From the NCBI GenBank assembly GCA_030535285.1, contig JAUMXX010000003.1, positions 1 through 42,788 on the forward strand: a stretch of 42,788 nt of DNA, read 5' to 3'. Below, piece after piece: positions 8,104-18,400 of this stretch (the stretch's first letter is position 1; each line of letters starts with the position of its first letter). The DNA is from a bacterium. Its GTDB lineage: Bacteria; Bacillota; Clostridia; Oscillospirales; Acutalibacteraceae. The position numbers and the translations under genes were made by a program. Below the pieces are notes generated by a model. That model ran no database searches. It saw only the letters and a list, made by a program, of their open reading frames with translations, and was not told the DNA's origin.

Positions 8104-9762
8104 ATGAACGAGAACTTTCAAATGGCGGAACTCTTGCTTCCTGATATTAACAAGGATCCTAAATACTACGAGGACCTATATCCTGCACGTGATCTTTCAG
8201 AGGGTATGCGTGTCACCAGAATTGCGCCGAGTCCAACAGGATATCTTCACCTGGGCGTTCTTTTTATGGCGTTAATTAATCGCTTAACTGCCAATTCAAC
8301 CAAAGGGATTTTTTACACAAGAATTGAGGACACCGACAAAAAAAGAGAGATTGAAGGCGGTATCGACGATATCATAAACGGTATAAATAAATTTGGCATT
8401 AAAATTGACGAGGGTTTTATCTCGGCAACACAACAGGTTGGAGATTATGGTCCTTACAAGCAAAGCGAACGTGCCGCTATCTATCAATGTTATGCTAAGA
8501 GTCTGATCCAACAAGGTCTTGCCTACCCCTGTTTTTGCACCGCCGAAGACCTGTCTGAAGTGCGTGCTGTCCAAGAATCACAGAAAATCCGTACCGGGTA
8601 CCACGGGCAATGGGCAAAGCATCGCGATATTACACTACAACAAGCTAAAGAATTGATATCCCAGGGTAAACCTTTCGTTGTGCGTCTTAAATCTCCGGGA
8701 AACGAAGAAAACAAAGTTTTCTTCGACGACGGAATTAAGGGAAAGATTGAAATGCCCGAAAATGATGAAGATTTTGTAATCTTAAAATCTGACGGTATTC
8801 CGACCTACCACTTTGCACATGTAATTGATGACCACCTTATGCATACCACACACGTTATTCGCGGTGATGAGTGGATCTCCTCCACCCCAAAACATCTACA
8901 ACTTTTCAAACTGTTGGGCTTTAAATGTCCGAAATATATACACGTAGCACCGATTTTAAAGCTTGACAACGGCGGAAAACGCAAAATATCAAAACGAAAA
9001 GATCCTGAAGCAGCTGTTAGTTTCTTTGCACAACAAGGCTTCGAACCCGAAAGTGTTATTGAATATCTGATGACGATTGCTGCCTCGGATTTCGAAGATT
9101 GGCGCAGAGCAAATCAAAACGCAGATTACAAAGATTATAAATTCAATGTTAAAAAGATGAGCCTTTCCGGTGCACTTTTTGACTGGAATAAACTCTGCGA
9201 TGTTTCTAAAAATGTTATATGTAAATTTAATTCCGATACTGTTACCGAAAAAATTCTTTGCTGGGCAAAGGAATTTGATCCCGAGTTTTACACGGTTTTA
9301 ACTAAGGATAAGGAATTCACAAAAAGCATTTTTGCAATTGACCGCGATTGTGCCAAGCCACGAAAAGATCTGATTAAATGGGACGAGGCAAAAGACTACT
9401 GCTCTTACTTTTTTGACGAATTATTTACGCCCTGTTATGAAATTCCGGAAAATATTGAAAAGTCTGACGCTGCCAAAATTTTGCGTGCCTATTCACTGGT
9501 ATATGACCCAAATGATGAACGGCAGGAATGGTTTGAAAAAATCAAATCCATCTGTCCCGGGCTCGGCTTTTCTGCTGACAATAAAGAATACAAAAATAAT
9601 CCCGCACTTTATAAAGGACATCCCGGCGATGCGTCCACAATAATCCGTATTGCCGTTACCGGCAGGCGCAATACCCCCGATCTCTGCAGTATTATGCGCA
9701 CTATCGGAAAAGATACCTGTCTTGAACGGATCAATCAAATGGCTAACTATTTAGAAAATTAA
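8104..9762 (+). CDS. gltX: Glutamate–tRNA ligase
   Basis: This class I synthetase charges tRNA-Glu. The 552 residues contain the HIGH-type motif PSPTGYLHLG near 42, a GluRS body (DTDKKREIEGGIDDI, YPCFCTAEDL, FVVRLKSPG, HVIDDHLMHTTHVIRGDEW near 240) and the KMSKS-type KISKRKDPE near 295, then an anticodon-binding region. It is some 50-70 residues longer than the common bacterial form. The frame also opens at an ATG at 8041, but 8104 is preferred: AAGGGG (8091-8096) is 7 nt upstream. It is followed 19 nt later by glnS, so both Glx synthetases are made together. Confidence 0.93.
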   Translation: MNENFQMAELLLPDINKDPKYYEDLYPARDLSEGMRVTRIAPSPTGYLHLGVLFMALINRLTANSTKGIFYTRIEDTDKKREIEGGIDDIINGINKFGIKIDEGFISATQQVGDYGPYKQSERAAIYQCYAKSLIQQGLAYPCFCTAEDLSEVRAVQESQKIRTGYHGQWAKHRDITLQQAKELISQGKPFVVRLKSPGNEENKVFFDDGIKGKIEMPENDEDFVILKSDGIPTYHFAHVIDDHLMHTTHVIRGDEWISSTPKHLQLFKLLGFKCPKYIHVAPILKLDNGGKRKISKRKDPEAAVSFFAQQGFEPESVIEYLMTIAASDFEDWRRANQNADYKDYKFNVKKMSLSGALFDWNKLCDVSKNVICKFNSDTVTEKILCWAKEFDPEFYTVLTKDKEFTKSIFAIDRDCAKPRKDLIKWDEAKDYCSYFFDELFTPCYEIPENIEKSDAAKILRAYSLVYDPNDERQEWFEKIKSICPGLGFSADNKEYKNNPALYKGHPGDASTIIRIAVTGRRNTPDLCSIMRTIGKDTCLERINQMANYLEN

Positions 9763-9781
9763 TTGTTGAGGTTTGTTTTAA

Positions 9782-11452
9782 ATGGAAGAAAAAATTACAC
9801 CATCAAATTTTATTCACGACTTCATTGATGAGGATCTGGAAACCGGAGTGTATTCATATGTGCAAACCCGTTTTCCTCCCGAACCTAACGGATACCTGCA
9901 CATAGGGCACGCAAAGGCGATTTGCATAAACTTCGGCACCGCCGACAAATATGACGGTTCTTGTAATCTGCGCCTTGATGACACTAATCCGACAAAAGAG
10001 GACACAGAATATGTTTCCTCTATTATGGAAGATATTAAATGGCTTGGTTTTACGTGGAATAATGTTTTCTTTGCTTCGGATTATTTCGATTACATTTATG
10101 AATGTGCTTTAAAACTTATAGATATGGGTAAAGCATATGTTGATGAACTGTCGGCTGACCAAATCCGAGAATACAGAGGGACCTTAACACAACCCGGAAA
10201 GCCCAGTCCGTTCCGCAACAGACCGATTGAAGAAACCAGAGATTTGTTCCGCAGAATGACCAACGGTGAGTTTGATAACGGAGCAATGGTTTTGCGTGCA
10301 AAAATTGATATGGAGTCACCTAACATCAATATGCGTGATCCCGTTATCTATAGAATAGTGAAGGCAACCCACCACCGTACAGGTGATAAGTGGTGTGTAT
10401 ATCCTATGTACGATTTTGCCCATCCTCTTTCAGATGCCAAAGAGGGTGTTACCCATTCGCTGTGTTCACTTGAGTTTGAAAACCACCGCCCACTTTACAA
10501 CTGGTTCTTGGAAGTGTTGGGTATACAAACTCCACCCCGCCAAATTGAATTTTCAAGAATGAACGTCAACTACACGCTGACAAGTAAAAGAAAATGCTTG
10601 AAACTTGTACTTGATAATATTGTTGACGGCTGGGATGATCCGAGAATGGCAACCTTAAGCGGTATGCGCCGGCGCGGATATCCGGCTGAAGCAATCCGAA
10701 CCTTCTGTGAAAAAATCGGTGTCTCGAAGGCGTACAGCGTAATCGACTACGCCCTGCTTGAATCCTGCGTACGTGATTACCTTAATACAAATGCCGAACG
10801 AACAATGGCGGTTTTAAAGCCGTTAAAAATCGTTATCGACAACTACCCCGAGGGACAAACAGAAACTGTTGAAACCGAGATAAATCCCAACAAACCCGAA
10901 CTCGGCACCAGAAAAATTGATTTTTCGAGAGAACTCTATATCGAGCGCGATGATTTCGAACTTAATCCCCCACCTAAGTATTTCAGACTGTGCCCCGAAA
11001 AAGAGGTCAGGCTTAAAAGTGCATACTATGTAAAATATGCCTCGCACGAAACCGACGGTGACGGTAACATCACCGTAGTTCATGTCACATATGACCCGGA
11101 TAGCAGAGGAGGCTCATCACCCGACGGCCGTAAAGTTAAGGGTACAATTCACTGGGTAAATGCCCAAACCGCTGTCGATGCTACAATCAGACTGTATGAC
11201 AGATTGTTTGATGTGGAAAATCCGTCAGATGAAGAAGGTGTCGAAAGTTTTGAGAGCAATCTTAACCCCTCATCACTTATAGAGCTTAAAAACTGCAAAT
11301 GTGAATCCTTTATCAAAAACGCTCCCGTCGGAAGCACGTATCAATTTATGAGACTCGGTTATTTTTGTATTGACCGTGATACTGACAACGGAAATCCGAT
11401 TATTAACAGAACTGTGGTTTTAAAGGATTCATTTGCACCGAAAGGAAAATAA
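9782..11452 (+). CDS. glnS: Glutamine–tRNA ligase
   Basis: GlnRS charges tRNA-Gln directly, in place of the amidotransferase route used by many Firmicutes. The 556 residues are close to the E. coli length (554). Motifs: PPEPNGYLHIGHAK near 31, LRLDDTNPTKED near 63, YPMYDFAHPLSDA near 205, the KMSKS-type TLTSKRK near 265, GWDDPRMATLSGMRRRGY near 283, and a C-terminal double beta-barrel anticodon domain ending TVVLKDSFA. GAGG lies 12-15 nt before the ATG. No YqeY domain is fused. It sits between gltX and the nif3-like gene in one operon. Confidence 0.97.
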   Translation: MEEKITPSNFIHDFIDEDLETGVYSYVQTRFPPEPNGYLHIGHAKAICINFGTADKYDGSCNLRLDDTNPTKEDTEYVSSIMEDIKWLGFTWNNVFFASDYFDYIYECALKLIDMGKAYVDELSADQIREYRGTLTQPGKPSPFRNRPIEETRDLFRRMTNGEFDNGAMVLRAKIDMESPNINMRDPVIYRIVKATHHRTGDKWCVYPMYDFAHPLSDAKEGVTHSLCSLEFENHRPLYNWFLEVLGIQTPPRQIEFSRMNVNYTLTSKRKCLKLVLDNIVDGWDDPRMATLSGMRRRGYPAEAIRTFCEKIGVSKAYSVIDYALLESCVRDYLNTNAERTMAVLKPLKIVIDNYPEGQTETVETEINPNKPELGTRKIDFSRELYIERDDFELNPPPKYFRLCPEKEVRLKSAYYVKYASHETDGDGNITVVHVTYDPDSRGGSSPDGRKVKGTIHWVNAQTAVDATIRLYDRLFDVENPSDEEGVESFESNLNPSSLIELKNCKCESFIKNAPVGSTYQFMRLGYFCIDRDTDNGNPIINRTVVLKDSFAPKGK

Positions 11453-11458
11453 CGATTT

Positions 11459-12214
11459 ATGAAAGCATCTGCTGTTTACAATTTTATTGATAAACTCGCC
11501 CCGTTTAACACAGCAGCCGGATTTGATAATTCAGGTTTTTTAATCGGCAGTCCCGATGCTGAGGTTTCAGGTATAGTTGTCGCCCTCGACTGCACCGAAA
11601 AAGCAATTGAGAAGTCGATAGCTACAAATTCAAACCTAATTGTTACTCACCACCCCTTGATATTTGACCCTATCAAAAAGATACATTCCGATTCTATAAT
11701 TTATAAATTAATTCAAAATAATATCTCTTTGATATGTGCTCATACTAACCTTGACTATTCTAAAGGCGGGGTTAATGACGTACTGTGTAAAAGACTTGGT
11801 ATTAACAAAGTTAAAGGTTATTTCCCCGTGGGTGAGGACTCCTTTGAACTTCGTGCCGGCGAATTGCCATACACTTTTACTGCCGACAACCTTGCACGGT
11901 ACATAAAAGAAAGAGTCGGTGGATATGTCAGATACTCAAACTGTCAAAAAGAACTTAAAACCGTCGCTGTATGCTCAGGTTCGGGTGGTTCAATGCTTTC
12001 AAATGTGGCAACACTCGAAGTTGATGCATATATAAGCGGTGATATTAAACACTCAGTATTTTTAGAAGCTGAACAATTAGGTATTGCTATCTTTGATGCC
12101 GGTCATTTTAATACTGAGGATATAATTGTTGACCCGCTATGCGCTGAGTTGTCTGTTGCATTTCCTGACACAAATATATACCCTTTTCATTTTTATGATG
12201 TTAAAACAGTTTAA
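11459..12214 (+). CDS. Nif3-like dinuclear metal centre protein
   Basis: The Nif3/YqfO/YbgI family binds two metal ions and is widespread, but its reaction is not established. The 251 residues show the metal-site motifs LIVTHHPLIFDP (near 61), ICAHTNLDYSKGGVND (near 92) and, at the C-terminus, AYISGDIKHSVFLEAEQLGIAIFDAGHFNTE (split around residues 195-225). The inserted PII-like domain of longer family members is absent. It begins 6 nt after glnS, with AAAGGAAAA as ribosome site, and ends the gltX-glnS operon. In many Firmicutes the gene is next to trmK and sigA; here it is not. Confidence 0.9.
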   Translation: MKASAVYNFIDKLAPFNTAAGFDNSGFLIGSPDAEVSGIVVALDCTEKAIEKSIATNSNLIVTHHPLIFDPIKKIHSDSIIYKLIQNNISLICAHTNLDYSKGGVNDVLCKRLGINKVKGYFPVGEDSFELRAGELPYTFTADNLARYIKERVGGYVRYSNCQKELKTVAVCSGSGGSMLSNVATLEVDAYISGDIKHSVFLEAEQLGIAIFDAGHFNTEDIIVDPLCAELSVAFPDTNIYPFHFYDVKTV

Positions 12215-12215
12215 A

Positions 12216-12246
12216 AACGGTGTGCGAAAAGCACACCGTTTTTTAT
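12216..12246. terminator. Bidirectional terminator
   Basis: AACGGTGTGC (12216-12225) and GCACACCGTT (12231-12240) make a perfect 10-bp stem with loop GAAAA, with A's before and TTTTTAT after. It stops the gltX operon and the convergent glycosyltransferase. Confidence 0.92.
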
Positions 12247-13211
12247 CTATTATCATCCTGTTCTTCACTTTTCAAAATTTCCTTAATTATAAACTTAGGA
12301 CGCCCTTTTGTTTCTAAATAAATCTTTCCTATATACTCTCCTACTACCCCTATTGACAGCATAACAAGTCCGCCTATTGCCCAGACGGACACTATTAAAC
12401 TTGACCAACCCGTGACAGTAAATCCGCCGAAAAATCTTATCAACGTATAGATAAACATTGCTATACTGAATAAAAACATAACTACGCCTAAGATGGTTAT
12501 CATACGTATGGGTTTAATGCTTAATGATGTTATACCCTGAAACGCCAGAGAAAGCATTTTACGGGCAGGATATTTACTTTCACCCGCTAAACGTTTAGAC
12601 CGCTCATAATATACTACATCGCTCTTATATCCGATCATAGGAATAATTCCGCGCAAAAACAGGTTAACCTCATTAAACTGTGAAAGTGCCTCTAAGGCGC
12701 GTCTGCTCATAAGTCGGTAATCTGCGTGGTTGAAAACCATCTCAACCCCGATAAAATTCATAAATCTATAATAACCCTCCGCGCTGAACCGCTTTAAAAA
12801 CGAATCGTGCTTACGAGAGTTTCGTACACCGTAAACGATATCACAACCCTCGTTATACTTCTTAATCATTTCATCCATAGCGTTAATATCGTCCTGCAAA
12901 TCAGCATCAATAGAAATTACCATATCTGCAGATCCCCTAACCGCCATCAATCCTGCAAGTAATGCGTTCTGATGTCCACGGTTACGGCTCAAATCAATAC
13001 CAATAAATATCTTGTCCTGCTTATGCAACTGACAAATCAGGTCCCATGTCGAATCCTTAGAGCCGTCGTTAACAAAAACAATTTTACTGTCACGGGAAAC
13101 TTTTTTATCACTGACAAGCCTTAAAACCTTCTCCCTTAACTGCATCGCCGTCTCAAGCAAAACATCCTGCTCATTATAACATGGAACAACTATATACAGA
13201 CAATTATGCAT
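12243..13211 (-). CDS. Polyprenyl-phosphate glycosyltransferase (GtrB/DPM1-like)
   Basis: These enzymes move a sugar, often glucose, from UDP-sugar to undecaprenyl phosphate on the inner membrane face. The 322 residues have a GT-A domain (IVVPCYNEQDVLLETA at the N-terminus, FVNDGSKDSTWDLI near 46, GIDLSRNRGHQNALLAGLM near 73, DADLQDD near 102, FNHADYRLMSRRAL near 160) and two C-terminal membrane helices (about 230-255 and 265-290), followed by ETKGRPKFIIKE. This is the GtrB architecture. GGAGG at 13221-13225 supports ATG 13211 rather than the TTG two codons upstream. It has its own promoter. The sugar and final acceptor are unknown. Confidence 0.9.
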   Translation of the reverse strand: MHNCLYIVVPCYNEQDVLLETAMQLREKVLRLVSDKKVSRDSKIVFVNDGSKDSTWDLICQLHKQDKIFIGIDLSRNRGHQNALLAGLMAVRGSADMVISIDADLQDDINAMDEMIKKYNEGCDIVYGVRNSRKHDSFLKRFSAEGYYRFMNFIGVEMVFNHADYRLMSRRALEALSQFNEVNLFLRGIIPMIGYKSDVVYYERSKRLAGESKYPARKMLSLAFQGITSLSIKPIRMITILGVVMFLFSIAMFIYTLIRFFGGFTVTGWSSLIVSVWAIGGLVMLSIGVVGEYIGKIYLETKGRPKFIIKEILKSEEQDDNR

Positions 13212-13241
13212 ATACAAAATCCTCCCGATAATAACATTGAA

Positions 13242-13270
13242 AGTATATCACATTATTCTTTTTTTTACAA
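13242..13270 (-). promoter_or_regulatory. Promoter for the GtrB-like gene
   Basis: Read on the minus strand: TTGTAA (13270-13265), 17-bp spacer, TATACT (13247-13242). The remaining gap up to 13390 shows nothing recognisable. Confidence 0.6.
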
Positions 13271-13392
13271 CTTTTAGTATTGTTTTAATGAAAATCATCA
13301 ACAATGCCGATTAAGCAAAAGAAGTGTTTCCCGGTTGGACGGTTTGGGCTTTAAACTTTTGACTTTAATAATCACTCAATCACATAAATAAA

Positions 13393-13419
13393 AAAGGCGG
13401 ATATGCTATATCCGCCTTT
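13393..13419 (-). terminator. Terminator of the small helical protein gene
   Basis: AAAGGCGGATAT and ATATCCGCCTTT form a perfect 12-bp stem with loop GCT, just after the stop codon; a run of T follows on the minus strand. Confidence 0.9.
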
Positions 13420-13424
13420 ACATT

Positions 13425-13859
13425 TTATAGATACTGATTAATGTCATCACTGAGTTTTTTCTCGACGGCAATTAATTTCTTTGCAATATCCTTCACCTTT
13501 TCCTCCGCCGCCTCATATTTATTGAGATATTGATTTAGTGATTTTATTCCCATATTGCAACCGTCATAAATAAGACCGGCTATCATCTTATCACTTTCAT
13601 TTACCGCAAGCATAACGTTTGTTTTGATCCATGACATTCCTTTTGCAACAAGATGTGGCTCTTTGCCGCCATCACCATATTTATTTAAAAGTTCATGTGT
13701 TTCGTCCCCTAATTTCTTGTGCTCTTCCTTTGATGCATCCAGGATTCTCGAAAACGCACTATCCTTTACCTTTTCAAGAACCTCTTCAATTGACGTTACA
13801 CCCATTTTTATTCCTGAATTACATTCTTTTAATAATTCTATAGTATCCCCTTGAATCAT
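13425..13859 (-). CDS. Hypothetical four-helix-type protein
   Basis: I do not recognise this 144-residue protein with certainty. It is charged and almost wholly helical by eye, with segments GDTIELLKECNSGIKMGVTSIEEVLE, DASKEEHKKLGDETHELLNKYG, NVMLAVNESDKMIAGLIYDGCNMGIKSLNQYL broken by short turns. The spacing of polar and apolar residues recalls PA2169/DUF2383-like helical bundles, yet the metal ligands of ferritins are not evident. There is no signal peptide or membrane segment. The frame opens 10 codons earlier, but AAAGGAG lies properly before the ATG at 13859 (product MIQGDTIEL). It is monocistronic with a strong terminator. Confidence 0.7.
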   Translation of the reverse strand: MIQGDTIELLKECNSGIKMGVTSIEEVLEKVKDSAFSRILDASKEEHKKLGDETHELLNKYGDGGKEPHLVAKGMSWIKTNVMLAVNESDKMIAGLIYDGCNMGIKSLNQYLNKYEAAEEKVKDIAKKLIAVEKKLSDDINQYL

Positions 13860-13991
13860 AAAACACCAATCTCCTTTTTTTAATATCATACCCGTTTACG
13901 CTTTTTTTATTTATGTTTTTACAACCAGTTGTTTTATAATCAAGTATTATATTAAAATTTTATCTTTTTTTAAAAAACAGATCAAAAATCA

Positions 13992-14020
13992 TTGACAAAC
14001 GTACTGTAACATGATAAAAT
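13992..14020 (+). promoter_or_regulatory. Promoter of the pyrimidine operon
   Basis: TTGACA (13992-13997), 17-bp spacer, TAAAAT (14015-14020). Only about 27 nt separate the likely start of transcription from pyrC, too little for a PyrR-type attenuator. Confidence 0.75.
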
Positions 14021-14053
14021 GCTCAAGATAATTTAAGAGAAAGGACATTGATT

Positions 14054-15340
14054 GTGAAATATTTATTGTCAAATGCAAATTTATTCATCAATCAACAATT
14101 TCACAAGACCGATTTATTAATTGAAAACGGCCTTGTCTGTGACCTTTCCGAAAACCTGACTCCCGCCCCTAATACTATTGTTTTTAATTTGAATAATAAA
14201 TTTATCTTTCCTGGTTTCGTTGATGTACATGTGCATCTTCGTGAACCCGGTTTTTTTTATAAAGAAAGCATTTTGTCGGGTACCTTAGCAGCTGCACACG
14301 GAGGGTTTACCGCTGTAATGTCAATGCCAAACCTGAATCCTGTCCCCGACTGTGTTGCTAATTTAAAGGTTCAACTTGACTTAATCGAGCAAAATGCAGT
14401 CACAAAAGTTTTTCCCTATGCCTCGATTTCAAAAGATCAAGCAGGTCTTTTTCTTTCTGATATGGAAAAACTTTCTGATTATGTTCTTGCCTTTTCAGAT
14501 GATGGCCGCGGTGTACAGTCTGATGACCTGATGTTGCAGGCTATGCACAAAGCAAAAAAACTCAATAAGGTTATTTGTGCCCACTGTGAAGATAACAGTC
14601 TGCTTAACGGCGGATATATCCATGACGGTCAATACGCAAAACTGCACCAACATAAAGGCATCTGTTCAGAAAGTGAATGGGGTCAAATTAAACGTGACCT
14701 TAAACTTGCAAAAGAGACCGGATGCGCCTATCATGTATGCCATATATCAACTAAGGAAAGTGTTGAACTTGTCAGAGAAGCTAAGGCGGCCGGTGTTGAT
14801 GTTACTTGTGAAACCGCACCCCATTACCTTGTATTTAATGATATGGATCTAAAAGACGATGGTTGCTTCAAAATGAATCCGCCTATACGTAGCGAAGAAG
14901 ATAGATTGGCGCTTATCGAAGGCTTAAAAGACGGTACTATCGATATGATTGCAACCGATCATGCACCGCACTCGGCTGAAGAAAAGTCAAAAGGGCTCCG
15001 CCAAAGTTTGATGGGAATTGTCGGTCTGGAAACCGCCTTTGCAATCACGTATACAAACTTAGTTAAAACCGGTATTCTAAACCTACCTCAACTTATAAAT
15101 CTGTTGAGCATAAATCCTGCAAGCCGATTTAATATCAACCAGCCTCTTGAAATAGGTCAGCCTGCAAATCTGACCGTGTTTGATCTTGATAATCCGTATG
15201 TGATCGATCCCGGCGAATTTCTGTCAAAAGGTAAATCTACACCATTTGCATCAAAAAGTGTTTACGGCAAATGCCTTTTAACAATTGCAATGGGCAAAAT
15301 TGCTTGGCAGGATAGCAATCTTAACAATTTAAAAACTTAA
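14054..15340 (+). CDS. pyrC: Dihydroorotase
   Basis: Dihydroorotase closes carbamoyl aspartate to dihydroorotate. The 428 residues are of the PyrC class I type: zinc-binding GFVDVHVHLREPGF near 55, GFTAVMSMPNLNPVP near 85, AHCEDNSL near 177, CHISTKESVEL near 229, and ATDHAPHSAEEK near 298. A TTG at 14048 would add two residues, but AAAGGA lies only 2-3 nt before it; the GTG at 14054 gives normal spacing and is chosen. First gene of the pyrimidine operon, downstream of a clear promoter; a 147-nt gap then leads to carB. Confidence 0.96.
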   Translation: MKYLLSNANLFINQQFHKTDLLIENGLVCDLSENLTPAPNTIVFNLNNKFIFPGFVDVHVHLREPGFFYKESILSGTLAAAHGGFTAVMSMPNLNPVPDCVANLKVQLDLIEQNAVTKVFPYASISKDQAGLFLSDMEKLSDYVLAFSDDGRGVQSDDLMLQAMHKAKKLNKVICAHCEDNSLLNGGYIHDGQYAKLHQHKGICSESEWGQIKRDLKLAKETGCAYHVCHISTKESVELVREAKAAGVDVTCETAPHYLVFNDMDLKDDGCFKMNPPIRSEEDRLALIEGLKDGTIDMIATDHAPHSAEEKSKGLRQSLMGIVGLETAFAITYTNLVKTGILNLPQLINLLSINPASRFNINQPLEIGQPANLTVFDLDNPYVIDPGEFLSKGKSTPFASKSVYGKCLLTIAMGKIAWQDSNLNNLKT

Positions 15341-15487
15341 ATCCCATCCAAAACAAATTCTAAATTAAAAATTACGCGCGGTTTTCGCCGTATTAAAACT
15401 ATCAAAGAAACGGGGCACATTTTAACCACCATTTTGTTTGGTTTATTTGTACCTTGAAGCGTATATGAAAGGAATGGCATAAACTTT

Positions 15488-18400
15488 ATGGCAAAGAGAA
15501 AAGACATCAAGAAAATTTTAATCATCGGTTCGGGTCCTATTGTTATCGGTCAGGCCGCCGAATTTGACTACGCCGGGACTCAGGCGTGTCTGGCACTTAA
15601 GGAAGAGGGATACGAGGTTGTACTTGTAAATTCTAATCCGGCCACTATTATGACCGACACCTCCATTGCCGACAAGGTTTATATGGAACCCCTCACACTT
15701 GAGTATATAGCCAAAATACTTCGCTATGAAAGACCTGATGCAATACTTCCGGGAATCGGCGGACAGACCGGTTTAAACATCGCCATGCAACTTGAGAAAA
15801 AAGGTGTTCTCAAGGAGTGCGGTGTTGAACTTTTGGGTACGAGCAGTAAAAGTATCGAAACGGCAGAGGACAGAGAACTGTTTAAAAAACTTTGTGAAAA
15901 TATCGGTGAGCCGGTTATCCCCTCGGAAATTACCTATTCAATTGATGAGGCTATCTCTGCATCTGAACGTATCGGATATCCTGTCGTTCTTCGCCCTGCG
16001 TTTACTTTAGGCGGAACAGGTGGCGGATTTGCAAACGATAAACAAGAATTAATCGAAATCGCCCAAAACGCCTTTAAACTCTCGCCTGTTCATCAGGTAC
16101 TCATTGAAAAAAGCGTTAAGGGATATAAAGAAATCGAATTTGAGGTTATGCGTGACGGAAACGATACTGCAATCACTATCTGCGGAATGGAAAATATTGA
16201 TCCTGTAGGCGTTCATACCGGTGACTCTATTGTTGTTGCACCTATCTTAACACTTAACGACCATGACTTTTGTATGCTCCGCGACAGTGCCTTAAAAATT
16301 ATCCGTGCATTGAAAATTGAAGGTGGATGTAACGTCCAGTTTGCTCTTAACCCCGATTCGTCGGAGTACTTCCTTATCGAAGTAAATCCCCGCGTTTCCC
16401 GTTCATCTGCACTCGCATCAAAGGCAAGCGGATATCCAATAGCACGTGTTACCGCAAAGATTGCCATCGGCATGTCACTTGAGGATATTAAGATTGCCAA
16501 CACCAACGCACGCTTTGAACCTGCACTTGACTATATTGTTGCAAAATTCCCGCGTTTCCCGTTTGATAAATTCACAAGCGCAACAAACAAACTCGGAACT
16601 CAAATGAAGGCTACCGGCGAGGTTATGGGTATTGGCAGCACTCTTGAGGAGTGCATGCTCAAATCTGTTCGCTCGTTGGAAACCGGTGTCTGCCACTTAC
16701 ATATGGCAAAATTCGACTCAATGTCTGATGATGAGATGTTGTCTTATATAAGCGAATCAAGGGATGATAACATCTTCGCTATAGCACAACTTATACGTAA
16801 CGGCATTTCGATCGACAAACTTTACAAAACTACACAAATAAACCCGTTTTTTCTTGAATCAGTTAAGAAAATTGTCGATTTTGAAGAAGTTTTAAAGCAA
16901 AATGTTAATAATTTAGACATTTTAAAGCAAGCAAAGGAAATGGGATTTGCTGATAAATTTATTGCTAAACTCTGGAATATGACTGAACTGCAAATTTACA
17001 ATATACGTAAACAAAATGCATTATTCCCAATATATAAAATGGTAGATACAAGCCATACAAACGCATATATCCCCTACTTCTATTCAACCTACAACGGTAA
17101 AAACGATTCAAAACTCAGTAGCAAAAAGAAAATTATCGTTTTGGGCGCCGGTCCTATCAGAATCGGTCAGGGCGTTGAGTTTGATTACTCAACCGTACAC
17201 GCGGTAACCACTATTAAGAAATCCGGTTACGAGGCTATCATTATTAACAACAATCCTGAAACTGTTTCTACCGACTACACGACCAGCGACAAACTCTATT
17301 TCGAACCGCTTACCGTTGAAGATGTTATGAATATTATTGAATTTGAAAAACCGGAAGGTGTTATCGCCTCGCTGGGCGGTCAGACCGCTATAAATCTTGC
17401 CAATCCCCTCATGGAGAGAGGCGTAAAAATCATCGGAACAGATTGCAATGCGATTGATAAAGCCGAAAATAGAGATACTTTTGAAAAGCTTCTCAAATCA
17501 CTAAATATTCCGCAACCAAACGGCAAAGCCGTTACAAATATTGCAGACGGTCTGAAGGCCGCAAACGAAATAGGATACCCTGTTCTTGTCCGCCCCAGTT
17601 TTGTTTTGGGCGGAAGAGCCATGCAGATTGTATCGAGCGACGAACAACTTAAGGACTACCTCAAAACTGCCGTAGAAATTGATGCTGACAAACCGGTATT
17701 GGTTGATAAATATATTAACGGTAAAGAGGTTGAGGTTGATGCAATATGTGACGGTACCGATGTTTTTGTCCCCGGTATCATGGAGTTGGTAGAACGTACC
17801 GGTATTCACAGCGGTGACAGCATAAGCGTATATCCCGCATTCAGTATCACTGATGATGTAAAACAGACCATTCTCGACTATTCCAAGAAACTCGGTTTAG
17901 GCATTGGGATTAAAGGACTTTACAACATTCAATTTATAGTCGATGCCGATAAAAACGTGTATATTATTGAGGTTAATCCCCGCTCCTCAAGAACTGTGCC
18001 TTTTCTTTCAAAATCAACCGGTTACAGTTTAGCCGATATAGCAACCGAGGTTATATTGGGAAAATCACTCAAACAGCAGGGTATTACCGAAATATACCCC
18101 AAAGAAAAAGATCGCTGGTATGTAAAAGTTCCGGTCTTCTCATTCTCGAAGATCCGTGGTCTTGATGCTTATTTATCACCCGAAATGAAATCTACCGGTG
18201 AAGCAATAGGCTATGATAAAAAATTGAACCGTGCACTTTATAAAGCACTTCAGGCATCGGGTATGCATGTCCAAAACTATGGTACGGTTCTTACCTCAAT
18301 TGCCGAAGAGGATAAGCAAGAGGCTCTACCCCTTATTCGCAGATTCTATAATCTCGGATTCAATATAGAAGCTACTAAAGGCACTGCAGAATTTCTTAAG

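Noticed and set aside
13998-14053. PyrR attenuator before pyrC
   Set aside because: The leader is only about 27 nt after the promoter; neither antiterminator nor terminator stems are present.
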